Shown one piece after another: positions 18,573 through 26,565 of a DNA stretch of 64,000 nt. The notes under the pieces were generated by a model. That model had not been told where the DNA came from, searched no databases, and saw only the letters and a program-made list of their open reading frames with translations. Source of the stretch: Brotaphodocola sp003480315 (GTDB lineage Bacteria; Bacillota; Clostridia; Lachnospirales; Lachnospiraceae); NCBI RefSeq assembly GCF_964246085.1, contig NZ_CAXTPD010000011.1; one strand, given 5' to 3'. A program made the position numbers and the translations under genes. Each line of letters starts with the position of its first letter. The stretch's first letter is position 1.

Positions 18573-20192
18573 TTAACGGATAAAATGCCTGTTCGGATGC
18601 GTTGCTGCAGCAAGAGCTGCCTTGAACGCTGCCTGTTTTGCCATTTCATCAGCCTTTTTCTGTTCTTCCGGCGTTTTTACTGTCTTTGGCAGAATGGATG
18701 CAACCAACTCCTTCACAGCAGCCACCTCAGCCGCTGCGGATTCTGCATCCTGCTCCTCAACCACTTCGGCTGCTTCCATGGTTTCCACGGCCACTGCTGC
18801 CTCTTTCTCCGACCGGGTCTGCCGTACCTCAGGCTGAATCTGTTCTGCTGACTGTTTCAACCTTTCCATCTCCTGCCGTGCCTGCTCTGCATCCTGTTTT
18901 GCCTGAAGCAGTTCCCGGTTGAGACGCTCATTTTCCTCGCGTGCTTCCTTCAGATCACTCTCAGCCCTTGTCGCTGTCTCGCATGCTTCCTCCAGCTCCT
19001 GCTTTGCGGTTTCTGTTTCGCTTCTCGCCTGTGTAAGCTCCTGCTTTGCGGTTTCTGCTTCGCTTCTTGCCTGTGTAAGCTCCTGCTTTGCGGTTTCTGC
19101 TTCGCTTCTTGCCTGTGTAAGCTCCTGCTTTGCAGTTTCTGTTTCGCTTCTCGCCTGTCCAAGTTCCTGAAGCGAAGTTGCATTTTTTAAATGAGCCTGC
19201 TGCAATTCCTGTTCAGCTGCATCCTGCTCAGAATGCAGCTGTGCCAGCTTCCGGCGCATTTCCTCCAGTTCCTGTTTCAGCTGCTCTGCCTCTGCTGCTT
19301 TCGTTTCCAGGTTCTGCTTCGCCGTCTCAGTCTCTGCTTTCATGACTTCCAGCTCGCTTCCGGTTTTGGCTGAATTTTCCTGTACCCGGACAAGCTGCTG
19401 TCTCAGTGTTTCTGCTTCTGTCCGTGTATTTTCCAGATCCGCTCTCAGGCTTTCCTCTTCTGCCTGTGCATTTTCCAGATCCGCTCTCAGGCTTTCTACT
19501 TCTGCCTGTGCAGCAGTAAGCGCTGTTCTCGTATTTTCTGTCTCTGCAACAGCCTCGTTCTTCTCTGAGGAGATCTGCTCTATTTCAACAGAAAACCGTT
19601 CTTTCTCTGCAGCCAGTTTCCGGCTCACAGACTCATTCTCTGCTTTTGCGGCTGCAAGCTCCTGCTGCACGGTCTCATTTTCCGACTTTGCGGCTGCAAG
19701 CTCCTGCTGCACGGTCTCATTTTCTGACTTTGCGGCTGCAAGCTCCTGTCTCGTGTTCTCGCAATAGTTTTTCAGCGATTCGATTTCCTGAGATGCATTC
19801 TCCAGCTTTTCCTTCGCCGCTTCCAGTTCCTCCCGGTCTTTGAGCGGAGCAGCCTTGGCCACTTCCAGTTCCCTGGATTGTGCCTCATACTTCATCTGGA
19901 TGGTGATCAGCTCATGTTTTAAGCTGTATGCGTCTTTTTCCAGTTCCTCTTTCTGCTGTTTCAGGTCATCTGCACGCATCTGCTCCTTGAAATAGTCATC
20001 AGAAAGATTGAGCTGAATGGTCAGATTCTGATATTCCGGACTCTGTCTGGAAAAACCATCCAGCTTGCGGACTTCGCCAATCTTCTCATTCAGATAAGCA
20101 GCAACCTGTCTTAAATACGCTTCATCTTCCGTACCGCCCAATGTAAAAACGGTTCCATCCATAAAAACTTCCGTATAATTTTTCTGTTCCAT
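18573..20192 (-). CDS. ZapA-like protein extended by a long repeat-built coiled coil
   Basis: 539 residues. The first 90 or so match the ZapA cell-division fold (FMDGTVFTLGGTEDEAYLRQ, VAAYLNEKIGEV, LTIQLNLSDDYFKEQ). ZapA proteins are usually about 90-130 residues and bundle FtsZ. Here a coiled coil of some 400 residues follows, largely made of 14-residue units such as ELTQARSEAETAKQ (four close DNA copies) and ELAAAKSENETVQQ (three copies). The C-terminus has a Glu/Ala/Val-rich stretch and a short basic tail (ATHPNRHFIR). There is no membrane segment, so it is cytosolic. RuvBA lie directly upstream. The long rod may space FtsZ filaments further apart (inference). Confidence 0.8.
   Translation of the reverse strand: MEQKNYTEVFMDGTVFTLGGTEDEAYLRQVAAYLNEKIGEVRKLDGFSRQSPEYQNLTIQLNLSDDYFKEQMRADDLKQQKEELEKDAYSLKHELITIQMKYEAQSRELEVAKAAPLKDREELEAAKEKLENASQEIESLKNYCENTRQELAAAKSENETVQQELAAAKSENETVQQELAAAKAENESVSRKLAAEKERFSVEIEQISSEKNEAVAETENTRTALTAAQAEVESLRADLENAQAEEESLRADLENTRTEAETLRQQLVRVQENSAKTGSELEVMKAETETAKQNLETKAAEAEQLKQELEEMRRKLAQLHSEQDAAEQELQQAHLKNATSLQELGQARSETETAKQELTQARSEAETAKQELTQARSEAETAKQELTQARSETETAKQELEEACETATRAESDLKEAREENERLNRELLQAKQDAEQARQEMERLKQSAEQIQPEVRQTRSEKEAAVAVETMEAAEVVEEQDAESAAAEVAAVKELVASILPKTVKTPEEQKKADEMAKQAAFKAALAAATHPNRHFIR
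18994..19161 (-). repeat. 42-bp tandem repeat, four copies, in coding sequence
   Basis: Units start at 18994, 19036, 19078 and 19120, each beginning AGCTCCTGCTTTGC on the plus strand, with only a few base differences. They encode the 14-residue coiled-coil unit ELTQARSEAETAKQ. The near identity at DNA level points to recent slippage or unequal exchange, so copy number may vary between strains. Confidence 0.9.
19648..19773 (-). repeat. second 42-bp tandem repeat block, about three copies, in coding sequence
   Basis: Units begin at 19648, 19690 and 19732 with GCGGCTGCAAGCTCCTG and encode ELAAAKSENETVQQ-type heptad pairs. A third pair of 42-bp units starting TTCCAGATCCGCTCTCAGGC lies at 19431 and 19473. 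The same period in three unrelated unit sequences shows selection for a 14-residue (two-heptad) coiled-coil register. Confidence 0.85.
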
Positions 20193-20232
20193 GAAATTTC
20201 CTTATAAATAATATAATTTTAATACTGTATAC

Positions 20233-20261
20233 ATTTTAACATATTCCCACCATCTCAACAA
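20233..20261 (-). promoter_or_regulatory. probable promoter of the ZapA-like gene
   Basis: On the minus strand TTGTTG (20256-20261) and TAAAAT (20233-20238) are separated by 17 bases, about 40 bases before the ATG at 20192. The -35 is imperfect. Confidence 0.5.
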
Positions 20262-20317
20262 GAGTGTTTCCCACAGTTTCTCAGTTTGTGTTTCTGGGAA
20301 AATATGCTAAAATCCAC

Positions 20318-20372
20318 AAATCCGGAGAACTCTGCTTTCTATCATCGTGCATCAATTCTCCGGATTTTTAAT
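20318..20372. terminator. probable terminator after ruvB
   Basis: AAATCCGGAGAA (20318-20329) and TTCTCCGGATTT (20356-20367) form a 12-bp stem with a 26-base loop. The T-run TTTTTAATTTTTG follows on the plus strand. It separates ruvB from the ZapA-like gene. The better T-run is on the strand without a gene, so its direction is uncertain. Confidence 0.5.
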
Positions 20373-20389
20373 TTTTGTTTCTTTTGTTT

Positions 20390-21397
20390 TTACATGGATC
20401 GCCTGTCACAGGGAATATCCAGATGCTGGTAAGCCAACGGCGTTGCCACCCTTCCGCGCGGAGTACGATTTAGGAAGCCATTCATCAGAAGATACGGCTC
20501 ATACACATCCTCCAGCGTTCCAGCATCTTCGCCGAGCGCCGCTGCCAGGGTTTCCAGACCAACCGGGCCGCCGCCGAATTTCTCGATCATCATGAGAAGA
20601 ATACTCCGGTCATTATTATCAAGGCCGACCTTGTCCACATCCAGAATGTCCAGCGCAAAATCCGCTACCTGTTTGGTAATGACTCCGTCATACTTCACCT
20701 GTGCAAAGTCCCGCACCCGTTTGAGCAATCGGTTTGCCAGACGCGGCGTGCCTCGCGAACGCCTTGCAATCTCTGCCGCGCCCTCCGGCTCAATGCCGAC
20801 GCCAAGCACCTCTGCAGACCGCTCTACAATGATCTGCAGCTCCCCTGGCGTGTAAAATTCCAGCTTCTGTACCACGCCAAAACGGTCACGCAATGGAGCC
20901 GTCAGAAGACCAGCTCTGGTCGTTGCTCCGACCAGGGTAAAATGCGGCAGATCCAGGCGGATGGAACGGGCCGATGATTCCTTACCCAGCATGATGTCAA
21001 TGGCAAAATCCTCCATAGCCGGGTAAAGCACCTCCTCCACCTGACGGTTCAGACGGTGGATCTCGTCCACAAACAGGACATCGCCCTCCTGGAGATTATT
21101 CAGGATTGCCGCCATTTCTCCCGGCTTTTCAATAGCCGGACCAGAGGTCACCTTCATGTGTACGCCCATCTCATTTGCAATAATGCCGGAAAGCGTTGTC
21201 TTTCCCAGTCCCGGCGGGCCGTAAAACAGCACATGATCCAGCGACTCCCCACGCGCTTTCGCTGCGTCTATGTATACCTTTAAATTATTCTTGATCTTTT
21301 CCTGACCGATGTACTCGGCTAACATCTGAGGTCGGAGATTTGGTTCAATAACCTTGTCCTCTTCCGTCACCTCAGTGGTAATGATCCGTCGTTCCAT
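20390..21397 (-). CDS. ruvB: Holliday junction branch migration ATPase RuvB
   Basis: 335 residues, the normal RuvB length. It starts with the family N-terminus (LRPQMLAEYIGQEKIKNNLK), has Walker A GPPGLGKTTLSG, Walker B VLFVDEIHRLN, sensor region GATTRAGLLTAPLRDRFGV and a C-terminal winged helix ending NRTPRGRVATPLAYQHL. It forms the hexameric motor that drives branch migration together with RuvA, encoded 24 bases upstream. No ruvC is adjacent, as is usual in Firmicutes, which use RecU or other resolvases. Confidence 0.98.
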   Translation of the reverse strand: MERRIITTEVTEEDKVIEPNLRPQMLAEYIGQEKIKNNLKVYIDAAKARGESLDHVLFYGPPGLGKTTLSGIIANEMGVHMKVTSGPAIEKPGEMAAILNNLQEGDVLFVDEIHRLNRQVEEVLYPAMEDFAIDIMLGKESSARSIRLDLPHFTLVGATTRAGLLTAPLRDRFGVVQKLEFYTPGELQIIVERSAEVLGVGIEPEGAAEIARRSRGTPRLANRLLKRVRDFAQVKYDGVITKQVADFALDILDVDKVGLDNNDRSILLMMIEKFGGGPVGLETLAAALGEDAGTLEDVYEPYLLMNGFLNRTPRGRVATPLAYQHLDIPCDRRSM

Positions 21398-21421
21398 TTT
21401 TTACTCCAATTATCTTCTATA

Positions 21422-22045
21422 TCAGAATGCCAGAAATTTCAGTGATGCCTTGAGCACCGCTTCCGAATTCATGTCCTCCGTGATGGTTACCTGCCGCACA
21501 GCCTTTGTGGCTTCTGTTGGGGAATAGCCCAGGGCAACCAGTGCTTCCATAGCTTCTTTTCCTGCGCCATCCACGCCGGAAGCTGCTGCCGTAACCGCCA
21601 CCTCCGTCTGACCGCCCGCGAACTGCAGCGGCAGTACCTCGTCCATGCTGATCTTGTCTTTCAGATCCAGGATCACGCGCTTGGCTGTCTTCGGACCGAT
21701 TCCCGGCGCTTTGGCGATGGCCTTGGAATCTTCCGCTATGATGGCCATGCGAAGATCATCCGGGCTGAGGGAAGAAAGAATTCCCAGAGCCGCCTTGGGG
21801 CCAATGCCGGTTACACCGAGAAGCTGGTTAAACATCTTTAAATCCTGACGGCTGAAAAAGCCGTACAGCGTCATGGAATCTTCCTTCACCTGAAAGGAAG
21901 TGTAAACCTTGATCTGCTCACCCACATGCGGAAGCCGGTCCAGCACCGACAGCGGAACATGAATGTTCCAGCCAATGCCCCCCGACTCCACAACAATGGT
22001 ATCTTCCCAGTATTCTTCCAACGTTCCTTTTATATATGAAAACAA
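21422..22045 (-). CDS. ruvA: Holliday junction DNA helicase subunit RuvA
   Basis: 207 residues from a TTG at 22045. The usual RuvA N-terminus (FSYIKGTLEEYW) begins right at that TTG, and AGGA lies seven bases ahead. An ATG at 22081 would add the uncharacteristic MQTRIRKGQDRN. Two helix-hairpin-helix motifs are visible (LLGVTGIGPKAALGIL and IAKAPGIGPKTAKRVI), and the C-terminal RuvB-contacting domain ends DMNSEAVLKASLKFL. A structured 146-nt repeat lies directly 5' of the gene, so its expression may depend on that element. Confidence 0.95.
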   Translation of the reverse strand: MFSYIKGTLEEYWEDTIVVESGGIGWNIHVPLSVLDRLPHVGEQIKVYTSFQVKEDSMTLYGFFSRQDLKMFNQLLGVTGIGPKAALGILSSLSPDDLRMAIIAEDSKAIAKAPGIGPKTAKRVILDLKDKISMDEVLPLQFAGGQTEVAVTAAASGVDGAGKEAMEALVALGYSPTEATKAVRQVTITEDMNSEAVLKASLKFLAF

Positions 22046-22090
22046 ATTTCTGTCCTGACCTTTCCTGATTCTTGTCTGCATCGTATTTCA

Positions 22091-22236
22091 CTTTTCTCGT
22101 AACTGTTCAGTACCTTCACAGTCACGAGAAAAAATCCATGAAAATTGCCTGCGGCAATGGGATTTTTGCCTGCCATCCTATGTTTTCTTACGGTCAGCGC
22201 AGTAAATGCGCAGACCTACTGAATAGTTACCTTTTC
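22091..22236 (-). repeat. 146-nt structured interspersed element, copy 1 (5' of ruvA)
   Basis: This stretch is nearly identical to 56604-56749. Read on the minus strand, the ends GTAACTATTCAGTA and TACTGAACAGTTAC are complementary. Inside are a hairpin GGTCTGCGCA/TGCGCTGACC and a nested hairpin whose outer arms are about GCAAAAATCC/GGATTTTT and whose inner arms are ATTGCC/GGCAAT. It ends ten bases before the ATG at 22081. It may be a small mobile (MITE-like) element or a cis-acting RNA; no open frame is carried. Confidence 0.85.
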
Positions 22237-22302
22237 TCATTCTAACATACGGACTGTGGGGATGCAAGACAAATATCGAACAGACATTCTGTTTTTCTAA
22301 TA

Positions 22303-22746
22303 TCAGGACTCTCCCAGCACGATCCGGATCAAGCTCTTATCCAGCATCATGGTCCGGTTCCACGGATTTAAAATCACGCCCTCAATTTCCGGTACTGTCA
22401 GTGCAGTCCTGAACATCTGCTCCAGATCTGCCAGAAACGTAGATTTCACCTGGTCCCCGCCTCTCAGCTCCTCGTCAAAGCTGGTGAACACTACCCACCA
22501 GGCCCTTCCGTCCCCGGTTTTCACTGCCTGGATCTGCATCGGAGCTGTCGGATTTGCAGTCTGTTCCTGCGGCATGTCCACCGCAAGGATGACCTGACCC
22601 TTTTCCCGCATCCGGCTGCGGACTACCGTCAGTGCATGAGCCAGTAGTTCCTCACTGGGCTTCTGCTGCAAAGCAGCGATGGCCTCCTCGATTATTTCAT
22701 TGCCGATCAGACCGTCATCTTTTGTTTTATTCTCTGATGTATGCAT
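22303..22746 (-). CDS. SseB-family protein
   Basis: 147 residues with the SseB N-terminal-domain pattern: an acidic helical start, then VILAVDMPQE, WWVVFTSFDEEL and the C-terminal EGVILNPWNRTMMLDKSLIR. In Escherichia coli SseB is linked to serine sensitivity; the biochemical role is not known. The start at 22746 follows GGGAGAG; an earlier in-frame ATG at 22794 would overlap the deformylase gene by 31 bases. Probably co-transcribed with the deformylase gene 17 bases upstream. Confidence 0.75.
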   Translation of the reverse strand: MHTSENKTKDDGLIGNEIIEEAIAALQQKPSEELLAHALTVVRSRMREKGQVILAVDMPQEQTANPTAPMQIQAVKTGDGRAWWVVFTSFDEELRGGDQVKSTFLADLEQMFRTALTVPEIEGVILNPWNRTMMLDKSLIRIVLGES

Positions 22747-22763
22747 AGCTTTGTCTCTCCCTA

Positions 22764-23174
22764 TTAGATAATAATTCCCTCCAGATGATCGCACTCATGC
22801 TGAATGATCTGGGCTGTCCAGCCGCTGAACTTCTGATGCTGCTTCTTGAAGTTCATATCCTCGTACTCCACCTCAATCTCCTCATAACGGTTTATTTTCC
22901 GGACTCCGATCAGGGAGAGACAGCCCTCCTCTGTCTCAAAAGCGCCTGACTTTTTCACAATAACCGGATTGAACATCGCCACATTCATAAATCCCATATT
23001 CACAGCGATAATGTTCTTCCGCACCCCGATCATATTCGCCGCCATACCAACGCACTCAGACTCATGAGCTTTTAAGGTGTCCAAGAGGTCAAGGGCAACC
23101 TGGCGGTCTGCCTGGGTGGCAGGAAGGGATTTTTGTTTTAGGAATGCGATGTCACGCATGATTGGTTGTATCAT
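22764..23174 (-). CDS. def: peptide deformylase-family protein
   Basis: 136 residues. Motif II EEGCLSL and motif III QHECDHLEG provide the metal-binding Cys and two His plus the catalytic Glu. Motif I, normally GXGXAAXQXG, reads CVGMAANMIG, with Met in place of the usual Gln. The enzyme should remove formyl groups from nascent proteins, but the Gln change could alter substrate handling, so it may be a secondary deformylase. The start at 23174 follows GGAGAT; the open frame extends 23 codons upstream without a better site. Confidence 0.85.
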   Translation of the reverse strand: MIQPIMRDIAFLKQKSLPATQADRQVALDLLDTLKAHESECVGMAANMIGVRKNIIAVNMGFMNVAMFNPVIVKKSGAFETEEGCLSLIGVRKINRYEEIEVEYEDMNFKKQHQKFSGWTAQIIQHECDHLEGIII

Positions 23175-23384
23175 AAATTTTATCTCCATTCTTTCCATAG
23201 ATTCCGGTACTTTATCGGCACTTTCCGGCACTATTAAAGTCATTGCTTCTATTATAAACGGAGTTCTTAATTGCCGCTACTACTTTTCTTCAGTGTAAGT
23301 CAGCTTCTCCTCCTCGAAAATTTTTAATATCAATTTCAAAAACTTTTTATTTTTAATCATTTTCTAAATTTCATTTTAAAAATA

Positions 23385-23429
23385 TTGTTTTTCTTCTGAT
23401 TTTGGCTATAATAGAATTAGAAATTCTAT
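23385..23429 (+). promoter_or_regulatory. promoter and inverted repeat for the AAA/DUF4143 gene
   Basis: TTGTTT (23385-23390) and TATAAT (23407-23412) have a 16-base spacer. An inverted repeat ATAGAATT/AATTCTAT overlaps the -10 and the expected start site (about 23411-23429) and could be an operator. AGGAGG follows directly before the coding region. Confidence 0.6.
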
Positions 23430-23444
23430 TTCAGGAGGTGCTCT

Positions 23445-24671
23445 ATGTCCGAACTTATTAACCGCCCGGAATATCTGAATCAGCTGATTCAAAATAAAGA
23501 TGTTGATCTAGTCAAAATTGTTACCGGTATCCGCAGATGCGGAAAATCCTCTTTACTGGATCTTTTTCATCAGCATTTGCTTAATCATGGCGTAGCAGAT
23601 TCTAACATCATTCATATGAATCTGGAATCTTTGCGCTATCGAGACCTTAAGGATTATCTGGTTTTTTATGACTATGTCAGCGAACGTATTGCAAAAAGCG
23701 AGAAAACCTACCTCATTTTTGATGAACTTCAGGTTATTGAACACTGGGAAAAGGCAATCGAATCTTTTCGTCTGGATTTTGATGTGGATATTTATATCAC
23801 TGGTTCCAATGCTTACCTGCTTTCTACCGAATTTTCCACCCTGCTGTCAGGACGGTATGTTGAAATCCGTATGCTGCCTTTATCATTTAAAGAATTTCTG
23901 GATTTCTACGAATTTGCGCCGGACATCTCGATAGAAGAAAAATTCCAGAAATACCTGCAGTTTGGAGGGATGCCCATTCTTCGGGAATATCGTTTCAACG
24001 AAGTAAGAAGCATGCAGGCCCTGGAAGGAATCTACTCCACGGTCATCCTGCGTGACATTCTTCAGCGAAACACGCAATCCAATCAGGGATTGCTTCACAA
24101 GCTCATGCTGTTTCTGTGCTCCAATATTGGCAGTATCACTTCTCCTAGCAGCATTGGAAATGTGTTATCAAATGAAGGTGATATTGAGGGAAAAGGGAAA
24201 AAGATTGCCAGCCAGACGGTTGAAAAATATATTTCCATGCTCCGCAGTGCTTTTATTTTCTATTCCGTAGAGCGTTACGATGTAAAAGGGAAACAACTGC
24301 TGAAAACTTTGGGGAAAAATTATATCATAGATCTTGGCTTCCGTAATATGCTGCTCGGCTACCGTGATGCCGATCGAGGTCATATCATTGAAAATATTGT
24401 TTTTCTTGAACTAATTCGCCGGGATTATCATGTATACATTGGAAAATTCAAGGAAACCGAAATTGATTTTGTGGCAGAAAAGCCAAATGATAAACTTTAT
24501 ATACAGGTTACGGAAAGCATGCTTTCCCCGGAGACACGTGAACGTGAATTACGCCCATTGCAGATGATTCCTGATAACTATGAAAAGATTGTTCTGTCCA
24601 TGGATCGAAACTATATTACTTCTTATGATGGGATCAAATCTCTGAATCTGATTGACTGGCTCTTGGCCTGA
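23445..24671 (+). CDS. AAA ATPase with DUF4143 C-terminal domain
   Basis: 408 residues. A P-loop IVTGIRRCGKSSLLDLF near residue 30, Walker B YLIFDELQ, sensor YITGSNAYLL and the LSGRYVEIRMLPLSFKEFLD block identify the AAA_14/DUF4143 family. The C-terminal nuclease-like fold has ENIVFLELIRRDYHVYIGK and TEIDFVAEKPNDKLYIQVTE, resembling the PD-(D/E)XK-like pattern of DUF4143. The function of the family is not settled. The gene is AT-rich compared with its neighbours and abuts an IS605-type element, suggesting recent acquisition. Confidence 0.85.
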   Translation: MSELINRPEYLNQLIQNKDVDLVKIVTGIRRCGKSSLLDLFHQHLLNHGVADSNIIHMNLESLRYRDLKDYLVFYDYVSERIAKSEKTYLIFDELQVIEHWEKAIESFRLDFDVDIYITGSNAYLLSTEFSTLLSGRYVEIRMLPLSFKEFLDFYEFAPDISIEEKFQKYLQFGGMPILREYRFNEVRSMQALEGIYSTVILRDILQRNTQSNQGLLHKLMLFLCSNIGSITSPSSIGNVLSNEGDIEGKGKKIASQTVEKYISMLRSAFIFYSVERYDVKGKQLLKTLGKNYIIDLGFRNMLLGYRDADRGHIIENIVFLELIRRDYHVYIGKFKETEIDFVAEKPNDKLYIQVTESMLSPETRERELRPLQMIPDNYEKIVLSMDRNYITSYDGIKSLNLIDWLLA

Positions 24672-24689
24672 CACATACTACTCGTAAAA

Positions 24690-24870
24690 TCTTATCTGTG
24701 AACTACATCGGCAATTGAATTACCGAGCATCTGATTACGAAGCATAGCTCCGTAGCTTCAGAGGTGCGTCCATGACACCCGTACTGCTACCCAGATGGGT
24801 TACACAGCTACTTTTATTGTTTTTGTACTGCTCAGCCCGGTTACGGGCATATCAATTTCTTTGCCGGATA
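24690..24870 (-). ncRNA. candidate omega RNA (reRNA) at the tnpB 3' end
   Basis: TnpB guide RNAs are known to come from the right end of the element, overlapping the tnpB 3' end. Here the minus strand after the tnpB stop contains stacked hairpins: CCCATCTGGG, GAAGC/GCTTC around 24740-24765, and the right-end hairpin CGGTAATTCAATTGCCG. The guide would be the few bases beyond the element end near 24680-24700. Extent is estimated; no transcript evidence. Confidence 0.5.
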
Positions 24871-26056
24871 CGGCATGATACTTTCTCAAAATATTATAAG
24901 CTCCTACTGCATCTGCATTGTAGATCACGGTATCTACAATGTAGATGCCACGCTTTTTTCGATTTCTTTTCTCTGCATAAATGTGCGATACTTCTTCTGA
25001 CTGCGGCGGACATTGACTGGAATAGCTTTCTTCCTGTCTTATCAGGCAAATCCCTTTCATTTTAAGCTTATATTCTAACTGCATATAGATACGGGCATAT
25101 GGCAAACTGTGAAGCTTCTGGTTGGTTTTCCTCCCCAGGTTTCTCTCTTTACGAATCCCCTTTATATCTCCAATTACAACCGTATGAATATCATTCTTTA
25201 CACAATAGTTCGTGATATATCGTGTCATCTTATGAATATAATCTTTGATACAGTCATTTTTCTTTCGATAGAGTTTCTGCAGATGCTTAGATGTTTTCAG
25301 ATCCTCCATTTCCCTTGCAGCCTGGATCCGGCCCCATTGTGACTGGACTCTCGCGATTTCCTTGTTATAAAAATAAGAAAGAGAAAGATATTCCCTTCCA
25401 ATAATAAAAGTTTTCCCTACATTATCATAACAAGTCATAAGATTATGCAAGCCCAGATCAATTGACAGATAATGTCCATTGTCCTCTTCTGGCAAAACAT
25501 CTTCCACCTCATAAATAACAAGGATCCTGCTGGTTCCGTCATTTGCCGGAGGATATATTTTTATCTGTTTTATGATATCCATGTTTGAAAAAACAGGATT
25601 TTTCAAATAAAGGTATGCAGCACGAATATCATAGGTATGAGCCATATATTCCTTCAGCTTTTTTGGTAAAGAAAGTCTTACATTATAAGAGCCGTTTTCA
25701 TGTTGAATACCATTTTGCATATACGTAATCGGCATTTTATCTTTCTTATATCTTGGTGTTCCCGGATTCTCGATACCTCCACTTTCTTTTAACCGGTAAA
25801 AAGATTTCCACGACTTGTCCAAAAGCTTGCAGATTTCCTGTGCAGTCTGTGACGGGAGTGATTTGAACCACAGATCATCTTTATGCTTGGACTTCTGATA
25901 ATACCAGTCAGGATATTTCTCCAATCCCAGATTTTTGTAGTTGTTTCTTTCATAATTGCAAACATTCCAAAGCTTGTAAGCCGCATAACACATGTGTCCT
26001 ACAATATTTGCATCATTTTTATTTAATACAATGGTTGTTTCATGTGTTAACAGCAT
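24800..26056 (-). CDS. tnpB: TnpB RNA-guided nuclease homologue with degenerate zinc finger
   Basis: 418 residues. RuvC-like motifs: LSIDLGLHN (first Asp), HTVVIGDIKGIRKE, and YNADAVGAYNILRKY (last Asp). At the usual second-motif position the residue is Gly-Asp rather than Glu-Asp; a Glu in RQEESYSSQCPP may replace it, as seen in TnpB groups with a relocated glutamate. The four-Cys zinc finger normally between EES and the last Asp is reduced: one Cys (QCPPQSEEV) and no CXXC pairs, so the protein may be weakened or use another fold. AAGGAGG precedes the ATG. Confidence 0.9.
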   Translation of the reverse strand: MLLTHETTIVLNKNDANIVGHMCYAAYKLWNVCNYERNNYKNLGLEKYPDWYYQKSKHKDDLWFKSLPSQTAQEICKLLDKSWKSFYRLKESGGIENPGTPRYKKDKMPITYMQNGIQHENGSYNVRLSLPKKLKEYMAHTYDIRAAYLYLKNPVFSNMDIIKQIKIYPPANDGTSRILVIYEVEDVLPEEDNGHYLSIDLGLHNLMTCYDNVGKTFIIGREYLSLSYFYNKEIARVQSQWGRIQAAREMEDLKTSKHLQKLYRKKNDCIKDYIHKMTRYITNYCVKNDIHTVVIGDIKGIRKERNLGRKTNQKLHSLPYARIYMQLEYKLKMKGICLIRQEESYSSQCPPQSEEVSHIYAEKRNRKKRGIYIVDTVIYNADAVGAYNILRKYHAVSGKEIDMPVTGLSSTKTIKVAV

Positions 26057-26069
26057 ATTTTCCCTCCTT

Positions 26070-26480
26070 CTAGTAAGATTTGCTCTGATGCTCGATATAG
26101 CGTCGGATATTTTCTTCCGACACCGAACCGATTGTTTCTACATAATATGAGTGATTCCAAAGCTGACCTTTCCAAAGTTTCTGGCGGATCGCCGGATATT
26201 TTTCAAAGAGTTTTCTTCCGGTAATTCCTTTTAAATACTTTACAATATCTGTCACTGACAGTTTCGGCGGTGCAGACACAAAGCAATGGATATGATCACC
26301 TTCACCAACTTCAAAAAGATGAACCGTAAAACCTTTATCGGATGCTATCTTCTGAACCAGTTCTTTCAGATAAATCTCAATCTCTGCTGATAAAATTTTC
26401 CTGCGATATTTCACAGACCACACCACATGGTAATTAATATTATATACACAAGTTCTCGAATGTATTAAATTCTCTTTCAT
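26070..26480 (-). CDS. tnpA: TnpA Y1 (HUH) transposase of IS200/IS605 type
   Basis: 136 residues. VWSVKYRRKIL is the typical N-terminus, GDHIHCFVSAPP holds the HUH metal site, and RRYIEHQ near the C-terminus has the catalytic tyrosine. The enzyme excises and inserts single-stranded DNA through the end hairpins. No Shine-Dalgarno precedes the ATG, consistent with the low TnpA translation known for this family. A TATACT box lies about 15-20 bases upstream. Confidence 0.93.
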   Translation of the reverse strand: MKENLIHSRTCVYNINYHVVWSVKYRRKILSAEIEIYLKELVQKIASDKGFTVHLFEVGEGDHIHCFVSAPPKLSVTDIVKYLKGITGRKLFEKYPAIRQKLWKGQLWNHSYYVETIGSVSEENIRRYIEHQSKSY

Positions 26481-26498
26481 ACATATAGTATACTATTA

Positions 26499-26565
26499 GA
26501 TGGAAAGAAATGCAAGGAAAATCGAACATATTTTCGATTTTACTTGCATTTCAGACGCTTTCATC
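26499..26565. repeat. long imperfect palindrome at the left end of the IS605-type element
   Basis: Three stacked complementary blocks form a 67-base hairpin: outer GATGGAAAG with CTTTCATC, middle AAATGCAAG with CTTGCATTT, inner AAAATCGA with TCGATTTT. It lies upstream of the tnpA promoter region. It may be the TnpA-recognised left end, or a barrier against outside transcription. Confidence 0.75.

Noticed and set aside
18994..19161. Regular 42-bp repeats that look like a short CRISPR array.
   Set aside because: There are no spacers, the units are contiguous and in frame, and they encode coiled-coil heptads.
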